Origin: a bacterium BMS3Bbin08
Lineage (GTDB): Bacteria; Nitrospirota; Thermodesulfovibrionia; UBA6902; BMS3Bbin08
DNA: 64,000 bases
Reading direction: 5' to 3'
NCBI GenBank assembly: GCA_002897775.1
Contig: BDTR01000045.1
Coordinates: forward strand, 62,001 to 126,000
A model generated the notes under the pieces. That model was not told the origin of the DNA. It ran no database searches and saw nothing but the letters and a program-made list of their open reading frames with translations. Below, one piece after another: positions 26,151-34,003 of this stretch; within the stretch, counting starts at the first letter, position 1; each line of letters opens with the position of its first letter. The position numbers and the translations under genes were made by a program.

Positions 26151-26241
26151 GAGGTTCCCTGTCCCGCGGCAAATATCCAACCGCTTGAGATTGTTTCATC
26201 GGAATGGAAATCGGAAGGCAAAAAGATCAAGTCCCGGCAAA

Positions 26242-27627
26242 TTATCTTCTGGTAAATATTTCGGAGAACTCTATATATTTAAGCTTGGTAAAATAACACC
26301 AGGATTTATGAAGAACGAACATTAATCGATAAAATCTGTTTAGCGGTAATTTTATCATGATTTTAATAAGCGGAATGAGCTTTGGAAATGCGACTCCCAA
26401 AGAAAACAGATGGTGCAATCTTTCAATCTGTGCTATGTCTTTCAACTTTAAAGCGCTTTTTTTATAGAATGATCCGTCAAGTGAATCAAGATCGCCGTTA
26501 AAATACCCTTTTTCTACAGAATAGTCGCTCAACTCGGTTCTCGGAAAAGGCTGGAAAATTGACACCCACGCGTATGTCGGTTTACATTTAATGTTAAAAT
26601 CCAGGGTCTCAAACGCCATGTCCAGAGTTTCATCAGGCAATCCAAGCATATTACCCATTAAAATATGAATTCCATACTTGTTGAATAAATTACAGACATC
26701 TATTGTCTGCTTCTCTGAAATATTCCTTTTAAGCAGCTTGTTTCGTAAATACTCATTACCGCTTTCTACAGAGGTCCCGATTGTAACGCACCCGGCATTT
26801 TTTAGCGCTTTAACCATGGGTTCATCCACCAGATTGACTCGTGGGGTAATGCTGAAAGGAATGTCGATCTCTTTTTTATATTCCTCGCAAAAATCTAATG
26901 TCCACTTGTAATCAATATTAAAAGTATCATCCCAGAACTGAAATCTCCTGAGGTTATATGACCTGAGTAAATACTTCAGCTCCTCAATAACATTATCTAT
27001 GCTCCTTTTTCTGACGATCTTGCCCTTTTTATGATAAAGCTTGTTATACGAATGATTAAAGCAGTAAGTGCACTTGAACGGGCATCCCCTTCCGGTCATC
27101 ACGGTCTTTCGCGGCATCTTCCTGAAAATCCGGTACTTATCGAGCATTTCCCTGTCGGGAAACGGCAGCGCATCAAGATCTTCAATCAGGTTTCTTACTT
27201 CATTTTTATAGACCTTGCCCCCGGCTTTTACCCATAGATTATCTATCTTCGTTATATCCTTCTTTTGTTCAAGATTGGTTATAAGGTCCAATAAAGCATA
27301 TTCGCCCTCACCTCTGCAAATAGCGTCAACACCCTCTTCATAAACGTATTCAGGGAAAAAAGTACAATGCGGGCCGCCGAAAACAGAAAAGAATTTAAAC
27401 TGTTTTTTCAAATCAAGGTTTAGTTTCTGATAAAATTTGCGCTGGCCTGTAGTTATTGAATACGCGATAATATCAGGAGATATCCGCCTTATCGCCCCTG
27501 TGAGATCTTTCTCAAATTTAATATCCAGATAATAACAATCAACACCCTGTTGCTTTAAAAAACTCGACAAATACATTGTACCGAGCGGTTCATAATATTC
27601 GAATTTGGAGACAAAAAGAATTTTCAT
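26242..27627 (-). CDS. B12-binding radical SAM protein
   Basis: A 461-residue cytoplasmic enzyme of the BchE/anaerobic cyclase-like class. An N-terminal cobalamin-binding-like domain (ILFVSKFEYYEPLG, VFGGPHCTFFP) precedes the radical SAM core with the cluster motif GRGCPFKCTYC near residue 180. The remainder is a partial TIM barrel and a basic tail. I start at ATG 27627, which begins the beta strand directly; the track start at 27642 is a TTG. The substrate is unknown; neighbours give no pathway. Convergent with the cytochrome gene. Confidence 0.87.
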   Translation of the reverse strand: MKILFVSKFEYYEPLGTMYLSSFLKQQGVDCYYLDIKFEKDLTGAIRRISPDIIAYSITTGQRKFYQKLNLDLKKQFKFFSVFGGPHCTFFPEYVYEEGVDAICRGEGEYALLDLITNLEQKKDITKIDNLWVKAGGKVYKNEVRNLIEDLDALPFPDREMLDKYRIFRKMPRKTVMTGRGCPFKCTYCFNHSYNKLYHKKGKIVRKRSIDNVIEELKYLLRSYNLRRFQFWDDTFNIDYKWTLDFCEEYKKEIDIPFSITPRVNLVDEPMVKALKNAGCVTIGTSVESGNEYLRNKLLKRNISEKQTIDVCNLFNKYGIHILMGNMLGLPDETLDMAFETLDFNIKCKPTYAWVSIFQPFPRTELSDYSVEKGYFNGDLDSLDGSFYKKSALKLKDIAQIERLHHLFSLGVAFPKLIPLIKIMIKLPLNRFYRLMFVLHKSWCYFTKLKYIEFSEIFTRR

Positions 27628-27670
27628 GGTTAAACTTCCCAATATATTTTAGTATCTTTAATTCATCCGG

Positions 27671-27763
27671 GCAAGCCCGTGGTATCATTACGCCCCCATC
27701 CCATACCAGAGAATCAATTCATCCACGACCAAGACCGTGGTCCTCGCGGTACCGGGATAGAAG
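27671..27763. repeat. Hairpin repeat, family R3 (copy 1)
   Basis: Part of a 490-base gene-free stretch (27628-28121). It contains ATCCCATACCAGAG and, inverted, CTCGCGGTACCGGGAT, so the ends pair. A second copy lies at 27868-27963 in the same orientation, and a shorter one at 37290-37342. Confidence 0.6.
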
Positions 27764-27867
27764 AAACTGCTTTTAAATCGTTTCCTGGCATAGATATCTT
27801 ATCAATGTCATGCCTCTTTTATCAATAGGGCTGTTCTCGATCTATTTTTGGAGTTTATGAAGCACCA

Positions 27868-27963
27868 CAAGCTCACCCATGGTACCATCATTACACCCAC
27901 ATCCCGTACCAGAGGAGCAATTCACCCACAGTCATGGCCGCGGTCCTCCTGGTACCGGGATAG
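27868..27963. repeat. Hairpin repeat, family R3 (copy 2)
   Basis: ATCCCGTACCAGAGGA pairs with TCCTCCTGGTACCGGGAT across about 30 bases. Roughly three quarters of positions match copy 1. No gene was found between the two copies or up to 28121. Confidence 0.6.
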
Positions 27964-28121
27964 CTTTATAGTAAAAAATAAGAAACAAGCTGACATAAAT
28001 TAGAGGAAATTCCCTCGTAACGGTCATCTCCTGTTGTAACATCCTGATAATTTGTGAATAATAAGAGTAATGGATCTTTCTCTTGCATTGGACATACGAT
28101 ACTAACTCTTAAGGGCATAAA

Positions 28122-28631
28122 ATGAAAAAAAATTATTTCCTTTTGGCAGTCATGATTTTTACCATCGGATTGTATCTGACAAATAATAAGAAACCGGCAC
28201 ATTATGATCTGCCCGATATTCCCGGTATTAAAATTGAGGAGATTACCGGGATCGTGATTACAAAGGCGGATTCAAACCTTTCTTTAGAAAAAAACAGCAG
28301 CCTGTGGCAGATATCGCCCAATGGCTATCCCGCTGATCAGGAGAAAATGGCTGGTATAATTGATACTATTAAAAACCTGCATATTGTCATGTTGATTTCT
28401 GAACTAAAAAATGACGTAATCTTCGGCCTTGATAACAGGAACAAGATCACTGTCACAGCATATAACGGGGATTCTATCCTGAGAGAGTTTGAAGTAGGCA
28501 ATACAGGACCTTCCCGATCGCACACCTTTGTGAAACTGAGGGATGATGACAGGGTTTATTATGCGAATAACAGTTTTCGCGGCATTTTCGAGATTACTGC
28601 CGACCAGTTGAGAGATAACGGGCCAGGATGA
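28122..28631 (+). CDS. DUF4340-like single-pass membrane protein
   Basis: A 169-residue protein with an N-terminal anchor (YFLLAVMIFTIGLYLT) and an extracytoplasmic domain resembling DUF4340: ITGIVITKADSNLSLEKN, LWQISPNGYPAD and FEVGNTGPSRSHTFVKL. Such domains are found with ABC-type export systems in gliding bacteria, but no ABC genes are beside it here. Followed by a beta-barrel candidate after 42 bases. Function unknown. Confidence 0.6.
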   Translation: MKKNYFLLAVMIFTIGLYLTNNKKPAHYDLPDIPGIKIEEITGIVITKADSNLSLEKNSSLWQISPNGYPADQEKMAGIIDTIKNLHIVMLISELKNDVIFGLDNRNKITVTAYNGDSILREFEVGNTGPSRSHTFVKLRDDDRVYYANNSFRGIFEITADQLRDNGPG

Positions 28632-28673
28632 GATCAGAGAATCGGTGACTAAAAAAGTCAGGAGTATAGGTCT

Positions 28674-29486
28674 TTGAAAAAGACTGTTTTTCTACTCATT
28701 ATTTCTTTAATTATTTTCTTTGCCGGCATTGTTGACGCAGGCAATTTCGGCATCGGGGTACACAGCGGCTACGGTGTTATTAAATATGAGGAGCAAAGTT
28801 CGGCATTTGGAAATAAATTCGAGTCGGCATCTACTCAAGACATGGTTATTTTCGGAGTATCAGGTGAGTATTCTTTTCCCGGAACCCAAAATTTTTATGC
28901 CAATATTACAACTGACTGGGTATTCGGATTAGAAGGCGTTGAGATATGGAAAGAGAATAATATACAGATTCAAACAACTGACATTAGTGTTTTCTTCCAG
29001 TTCTATGACTTCAGGTTTGGTTATAAAAATGCCCGGGACAATCTTTACTACAGTTTTTATGTGTCCGGAGGATTGGATGGTATGCATTTCAAAAGAGATA
29101 AATTTCTCTGGCGGGGGACCCCGGTAACAGGCAGTATCACTGAAGATATTTATTTATGGCGAACCGGCATGGGGACTGGTGTAGGATATAAAGCGGGCAA
29201 ATGGGCTCTGGACGGAAGGTTTGCTTATGCCTGCTATCCTGTTGTTAAAGTAAATAACAGCTCACTGCCTCAATTTACTTTTAATACAAACGGCGCTGTC
29301 CTGGACACGGGACTGGGCCTGTCAAGAGAGGTTGCAGAAAATGTAAATTTTTATTTTGGCGGCAGCTACAGTCTCCTTAAACTTGAACAGAGCGATATAA
29401 TGCAAAAGGGTTCAATCCAGGCTGTCTATCCGGGAAGCAAAACAGAGATTATGGCAGGAATGGTTAATCTGACATTTGGATTTTGA
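28674..29486 (+). CDS. Putative outer-membrane beta-barrel protein
   Basis: A 270-residue secreted protein. The start is a TTG preceded by CAGGAG, giving the signal peptide KKTVFLLIISLIIFFAGIVDA. The mature part has many alternating hydrophobic strands ending in aromatic residues (FGIGVHSGYGV, YYSFYVSGGLDGM, VNFYFGGSYSLL) and ends in MVNLTFGF with a C-terminal phenylalanine, the usual barrel-assembly signal. No specific porin family recognised. Probably in one unit with the DUF4340 gene. Confidence 0.65.
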   Translation: MKKTVFLLIISLIIFFAGIVDAGNFGIGVHSGYGVIKYEEQSSAFGNKFESASTQDMVIFGVSGEYSFPGTQNFYANITTDWVFGLEGVEIWKENNIQIQTTDISVFFQFYDFRFGYKNARDNLYYSFYVSGGLDGMHFKRDKFLWRGTPVTGSITEDIYLWRTGMGTGVGYKAGKWALDGRFAYACYPVVKVNNSSLPQFTFNTNGAVLDTGLGLSREVAENVNFYFGGSYSLLKLEQSDIMQKGSIQAVYPGSKTEIMAGMVNLTFGF

Positions 29487-29582
29487 GCGGCTTGAATACG
29501 CTGATCTGTTAAAGCTTGCGCGGAAATTGTATGTACTTTTTATGCAGGCGCTGTTATCACCCTCTGTTGTATTCTTGCCTCT

Positions 29583-31607
29583 TCACTGGCCAAACCTCAT
29601 TATCTTATAGTTTTCATCCGCATATACAACTTTAAACTTCTCCTTTATCGCGGTTACCCACCAGAGACCTGAAAGAAGTCTCTTTTCTTTTTTAATCCAT
29701 CCATCCTCCATCGAATTTGTTCTGATCAATACATGGGTTACATTGTTCATCTTCAATTCGTTCGTCCATACATTATAAGCGTCACTCCTGATATAAACTA
29801 TCCTGTTTGAAAATTCCCTGTTCCATAAAGGAGCAAGAAATAACGGTTCAAAGGTAAAAGCAAGGGTATCTCTTTCAGATATATTATCGCTTATCCATAT
29901 CCAATAGCCGTACTCCTGCCGCGCGTGCAGATCTATGTTAAAAGGAGCAAGCCTTGCTACTGTACGCTCACCCGGGGACAGAAGAATAAACTCCCTGATT
30001 TTACCGGGCATAATGGACGGCGAATTTGCGGAAAAAAATACGTATCCTGCGATCAATAATGCAATAACCTTCAGTATCCCTGCCCTTCTGTTAAAATTCT
30101 CAAGTACAAGCCCGAAAGACAATGCGCCCAGTCCAACTATAAAGATAACATACCTCGTATTCCAGTTCCTCGGATAGAGAAGAAATGTAACGATCAGTAT
30201 CGCGCCTATAAACAGGAAATTATACCTCTTCCACTTTATTGCATAAACAATGGAAAATACCAGGCTGGGTAAATACAGGATAAACCACATAGGGCCAAAC
30301 CCGCTCAACCCCGAATCATAAAGGTAATATTCAACCCTTTCCAGCCATACATAAAATAGACCTTGTAACCACGGCAATTTATCCAAAATCCCGGGAGCCG
30401 AGTCTATTATCCCGCCATACAACCCTTTAAATAAGGTGATATTGAAAAAAGAGACTTCCATTGGATATACCGGATTGCCATATAACATCCAGTTCTTTAT
30501 ATACCAGTAACCACCTAACAGTAAGACCGCGGGCATAAAATTGACCATGTAAGTTATGAGACTATCTTTAACAAATCCGTTCCTGCATTTTTTATCCGGG
30601 ATATTGGACGATAAATTGCTACGTGGTTTAACCAGGTTAAAGTATCCTGTTAACTCATGAATCAGGATTGCAGCCGATAACACGATAAGAAAAATGGGCC
30701 CCGATCCCTTTGAACCAAGTAATATCCCGGTTGCCAGTCCGGACAGGAGAACGGGGGTTGTCCTTTTCTCACGGTCATCGCGCATCAGGAAGTTTATGGC
30801 AATGAGAAAAAGCACGGAAACAGCAATATCTACATAGTTCATTGTTGATTGCAGGATTATGACAGGCGTAAAGAAGAAGAGTAGTGAAGAATAAATCGCG
30901 TACTCTTCTTTTATTTTCAGTTTAACCGCAATGCTGTATATTGTAAGAACACCGGTTATCGTAAAAAAAAGCTGACTCATGTCCATTATAATGTCACTGT
31001 TAAGAAAGATGGTATTCCAGAGGAAAAAGAGTTCAATATTCTTGGGAAAGATATTAATGAATAAGTTAATAGAAAAAGATACGGCTTCTTCTTCAATAGC
31101 GCCTCTTTGCAGAATATTGCCCACTATTGGAAGATGATACCAGAGCGCGTCCCATCCATATGATGGAAAGAGATAAGCAAGAAATATAAGCCAGAAAAAA
31201 ACAGTTATAAAAAGGCAAAAGATACAGAATAATATCCTGTCTCTTTTAATTATTCCAAATATCCGGACAGTTTCATCTTTAATCTCATGGCTGACCCGGT
31301 TTGAGATGTTTTTTCCGGCAGGATAAATTTTCGTTCCCATTTTTTCTTGTAGAAGAACGAAAATCAGAATACTTGATGAAATGAAAATGTTGGATAAGAA
31401 AAGAGGTACTGCAAAGAGTTTCTTAAATACAACACCAAGAAGCATTTCTGTCGCGATTATCTGAGTTAGTCCAAGGACAAAGGCGCCGATCAACCTGTCC
31501 GCGAATGAGAGATAATTTTTCTTTTTATAAAGAAGGATATACCACGAGGAGAACAAAAGAAGATTAACAGATATATACATTGCGATATTTAAGAAAGCAA
31601 TATCCAT
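29583..31607 (-). CDS. GT39-like multi-pass glycosyltransferase, paralogue A
   Basis: A 674-residue integral membrane protein with about 12 hydrophobic helices, an early luminal loop (LFPSYGWDALWYHLPIVG) in the style of ArnT/PMT-type GT-C enzymes, where an acidic residue in that loop is catalytic, and a soluble C-terminal domain. Such enzymes move a sugar from a polyprenyl-phosphate carrier onto a lipid or protein. I start at ATG 31607 to match the paralogue's MNIAFQN start; the track's GTG lies nine bases upstream. The last ~140 residues are nearly identical to the protein encoded at 34000-36045. Confidence 0.72.
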   Translation of the reverse strand: MDIAFLNIAMYISVNLLLFSSWYILLYKKKNYLSFADRLIGAFVLGLTQIIATEMLLGVVFKKLFAVPLFLSNIFISSSILIFVLLQEKMGTKIYPAGKNISNRVSHEIKDETVRIFGIIKRDRILFCIFCLFITVFFWLIFLAYLFPSYGWDALWYHLPIVGNILQRGAIEEEAVSFSINLFINIFPKNIELFFLWNTIFLNSDIIMDMSQLFFTITGVLTIYSIAVKLKIKEEYAIYSSLLFFFTPVIILQSTMNYVDIAVSVLFLIAINFLMRDDREKRTTPVLLSGLATGILLGSKGSGPIFLIVLSAAILIHELTGYFNLVKPRSNLSSNIPDKKCRNGFVKDSLITYMVNFMPAVLLLGGYWYIKNWMLYGNPVYPMEVSFFNITLFKGLYGGIIDSAPGILDKLPWLQGLFYVWLERVEYYLYDSGLSGFGPMWFILYLPSLVFSIVYAIKWKRYNFLFIGAILIVTFLLYPRNWNTRYVIFIVGLGALSFGLVLENFNRRAGILKVIALLIAGYVFFSANSPSIMPGKIREFILLSPGERTVARLAPFNIDLHARQEYGYWIWISDNISERDTLAFTFEPLFLAPLWNREFSNRIVYIRSDAYNVWTNELKMNNVTHVLIRTNSMEDGWIKKEKRLLSGLWWVTAIKEKFKVVYADENYKIMRFGQ

Positions 31608-31712
31608 GGAGTTCACTTATTATAGAGCATTTAATGATCGATGTGTCACAGGCGGAATCTCAAAAAAACTCTTCTGTTGCATTACGTATAAAACTATACG
31701 AAATGACTATAC

Positions 31713-31741
31713 TTGACTTTTTGGATTTAAACGTTTATAAA
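31713..31741 (+). promoter_or_regulatory. Promoter of the YVTN protein gene
   Basis: TTGACT (31713-31718) and TATAAA (31736-31741) are separated by exactly 17 bases. The transcript would begin near 31748 and carry a leader of about 145 bases to the ATG at 31894. Confidence 0.7.
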
Positions 31742-31789
31742 TAATTCGCATAGGGTTTGCGCAATAATAACTGATTGTAGAGAAATTTT

Positions 31790-31875
31790 CATGCCGGCGA
31801 AAAACCCGGAACCGTAATTGAGCGGGGCAAATGGTTCGCGTCTTTACCGGGACCGAAAGAGTGTGAACCTAAAAA
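31790..31875 (+). promoter_or_regulatory. GC-rich structured leader upstream of the YVTN gene
   Basis: Inside an AT-rich gap, this segment contains nested complementary blocks: CCCGGAACC ... GGTT ... CCGGG, with GAGCGGGGCAAAT in the loop. It could be a cis-regulatory RNA. It does not match any riboswitch consensus I can recall well enough to name. Confidence 0.35.
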
Positions 31876-31893
31876 AAGAAAGGGGAATAAAAC

Positions 31894-32898
31894 ATGAAGA
31901 TGAAGAGTGTGTTTTCTTATGTGCTGTCTGTTATTACCTTTACAGTTTTGATATCAGCTTTATGCGGAGGCAATGAATTATATGCCTCATCCAGGCGGGT
32001 CTATGTAACAAATGCCGGCAACAATATGGTTTCAGTCATCGACACATCAACAAATGAAATAGTGATGACCGTGAGAGTCGGTGTATGGCCTGCCGGAATA
32101 GCAATTGACAGGGCTGCCGGCAGGGCGTATATTGCTAATTCCAGCCAGGGAGATAACACTGTCTCAGTTATTGACCTTAAGAGTAATTCTACGGTTGCGA
32201 CAATAAAGGTTGGCATCGGCCCCATGAATATAGCGCTTGATCCTTCTGCCAAACTGGCATATGTAACTAATACTGAAGATGTAAAGCAAATTGTCTCTAT
32301 AATCGACCTTACGGAAAATACCGTGAAGGGCTCAATACGAGTCGGTGCCGGACCATTTGGTCTGGGTATAGCCGGCAAGAAACTTTATGTAAGTAACGCG
32401 GGTGAAAATACAGTCTCGGTTGTTGACCTTGCGGAAAACAGGATTATAGATACCATAAAGGTTGCTGCTATACCGCTTGCTATAACTGTCAACCCCGCCA
32501 ATCAAAGAGTGTATTTGACCAACCACGGCGACAATGTCGTCACAGTTATTGATGCCGCAAACAATAAAGTAATAGCAACTGTAAAAGTCGGTAATAAACC
32601 CTGGGACCTGACGGTTGACCCTGATAATAAGAGGCTGTATGTAACCAACAGATATGGTGACAGTGTTTCGGTTATTGATACCGAAAGCAATAAGGTGGTA
32701 GATACTGTAAAGGTGGGCAAAGAACCGATCGGCATAGCAGTTGACCCTGATAACAGGAGGCTGTATGTTGTTAACCACGCGGACATCTCTGTCTCAATAA
32801 TTGATACCGCAAGCAATAAAATTATAGGGACAGTGAAACTGACTCCTTCTGCCGACACTACTTATACAGGCTCACCATGGGGTATTGCAGTTTATTAA
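31894..32898 (+). CDS. Secreted YVTN-repeat beta-propeller protein
   Basis: A 334-residue exported protein with signal peptide (VLSVITFTVLISALCG) and about seven tandem ~42-residue blades, each with the pattern (V/L)YVTN - N(T/M)VSVID - N.(I/V)..T(I/V)KVG.(G/P). YVTN propellers are common in archaeal and bacterial surface proteins and bind proteins or ligands. AAAGAAAGGGG precedes the ATG. It is one of two genes enclosed by the GT39-like paralogues, so it may be a surface partner or target of that glycosylation; this is inference. Confidence 0.88.
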   Translation: MKMKSVFSYVLSVITFTVLISALCGGNELYASSRRVYVTNAGNNMVSVIDTSTNEIVMTVRVGVWPAGIAIDRAAGRAYIANSSQGDNTVSVIDLKSNSTVATIKVGIGPMNIALDPSAKLAYVTNTEDVKQIVSIIDLTENTVKGSIRVGAGPFGLGIAGKKLYVSNAGENTVSVVDLAENRIIDTIKVAAIPLAITVNPANQRVYLTNHGDNVVTVIDAANNKVIATVKVGNKPWDLTVDPDNKRLYVTNRYGDSVSVIDTESNKVVDTVKVGKEPIGIAVDPDNRRLYVVNHADISVSIIDTASNKIIGTVKLTPSADTTYTGSPWGIAVY

Positions 32899-32977
32899 CC
32901 TCACAGATGTCAGCTACTCAGTGCGCGGCTGTCGGAGAATATTAAGACCGGGCACGAACAACCGGTAACTGTTTTTT

Positions 32978-33012
32978 ACCCCGTTAGAGAAAGCCGCCGA
33001 CAAAGTCGGTGG
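32978..33012. repeat. Partial copy of the R4 element
   Basis: ACCCCGTTAGAGAAAGCC followed by GCCGACAAAGTCGG. It matches the left end and inner hairpin of the 24424-24522 element, but the right terminal repeat is missing. Confidence 0.5.
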
Positions 33013-33083
33013 TAATTACCTTTACATAACACATCCCGCAATGCCAAAGGAAAGCGCGCCAATCCGGGGAGCAAGTCACTAGA

Positions 33084-33836
33084 ATGGAAAAATTACACAA
33101 AAAATACAGGAAACTCTGGGGTAATGAAGCAGAAATGCTCGTTTTACAACGAAAAATAATTGACTCCAAACCTGTCCTTCAATCCATGTATAAAAATTTT
33201 TATTCAGAAATAGAGAGATTTTTCCCAAATGATGGTTTAAATGTTGAGATCGGCACAGGACATGGATATACCAGTATGTATTTTAAAAATTTGATCCAGA
33301 CTGACAGGGTGCTCACACCGCATATTGCCGTATGCAATGACGCACAGGCCTTGCCGTATAAGGACGGCACCCTGGATACCATAATGGTGCTCGGGGTTTT
33401 GCACCATATGAAAACCCCTGATAAATTTTTTAACGAGGCAGGGAGAGTTCTGAAAAAAGGCGGGAAAATACTAATGGTTGAACCTTATGTCAGTATTTTA
33501 TCATACCCGGTCTACAAACTTGCTCACCATGAAGGTCTGGATCTGAGAACAAAGACATGCGGTTCGGACAAACATCATCTTCTGGACGCGAATATCGCCA
33601 TACCTACAATCTTCTTCAAAAAAGGGAAAAAAGAGTTTGAGAACAAATATCCTGATCTGAAAATTATTTATCAAAGCTATCACACAGCCTTTCTGTTCTT
33701 TGTATCCGGCGGATATCTCTATCCGAACCTCCTGCCGGTATTCCTGCTCCCGATGCTATTATGGATTGAGAAAGTTTTGCGACCATTAGGGAAGTGGATC
33801 GGTTCAATGATGACAGTAGTTATTCAGAAAAACTAA
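33084..33836 (+). CDS. Class I SAM-dependent methyltransferase
   Basis: A 250-residue methyltransferase of the UbiE/Methyltransf_11 type. Motif I is VEIGTGHGYTS near residue 55, the acidic post-motif is around CNDAQALPY, motif IV is LDTIMVLGVLHHM and motif VI is GRVLKKGGKILMVEP. A hydrophobic C-terminal segment (LYPNLLPVFLLPMLLWI) suggests membrane association, so a lipid or lipid-linked glycan may be the substrate. It ends overlapping the stop of a convergent 56-aa ORF. Confidence 0.85.
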   Translation: MEKLHKKYRKLWGNEAEMLVLQRKIIDSKPVLQSMYKNFYSEIERFFPNDGLNVEIGTGHGYTSMYFKNLIQTDRVLTPHIAVCNDAQALPYKDGTLDTIMVLGVLHHMKTPDKFFNEAGRVLKKGGKILMVEPYVSILSYPVYKLAHHEGLDLRTKTCGSDKHHLLDANIAIPTIFFKKGKKEFENKYPDLKIIYQSYHTAFLFFVSGGYLYPNLLPVFLLPMLLWIEKVLRPLGKWIGSMMTVVIQKN

Positions 33837-34003
33837 GTCTGGATAAATGTTTTTATCATTTCCCGGAATTCTCGCCACCACTTTATCTGATTTTCCAGGA
33901 ACAGAGTCCTCTCGGGCACGGAAAAGTATATTACCGCTAATATTAACACAGTCAAAATATACAAAATAAAAACAACGTCTTTCCTCCGTTCCTCCTTTTT
34001 CAT
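33833..34003 (-). CDS. Small single-pass membrane protein (56 aa, absent from ORF track)
   Basis: Reading the minus strand, an ATG overlaps the TGA of the GT39-like gene (ATGA) and opens a 56-codon frame. The product starts with a basic head (KKEERRKD), has one hydrophobic helix (VVFILYILTVLILAVIYFSV) and an amphipathic tail rich in Trp, Arg and Glu. Coupled translation and the canonical small-membrane-protein layout support a real gene. It may assist the glycosyltransferase. The sister paralogue at 29583 has no such ORF after it. No family recognised. Confidence 0.6.
   Translation of the reverse strand: MKKEERRKDVVFILYILTVLILAVIYFSVPERTLFLENQIKWWREFREMIKTFIQT

Noticed and set aside
27628-28121. 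CRISPR array from the two R3 copies
   Set aside because: Only two long, imperfect hairpin repeats with unequal surroundings, no regular spacers; no cas gene in the window.
31790-31875. Cyclic-di-GMP (GEMM) riboswitch
   Set aside because: GGGGCAAAT resembles part of the consensus, but the GACGCAAAGC block and the second stem do not appear.
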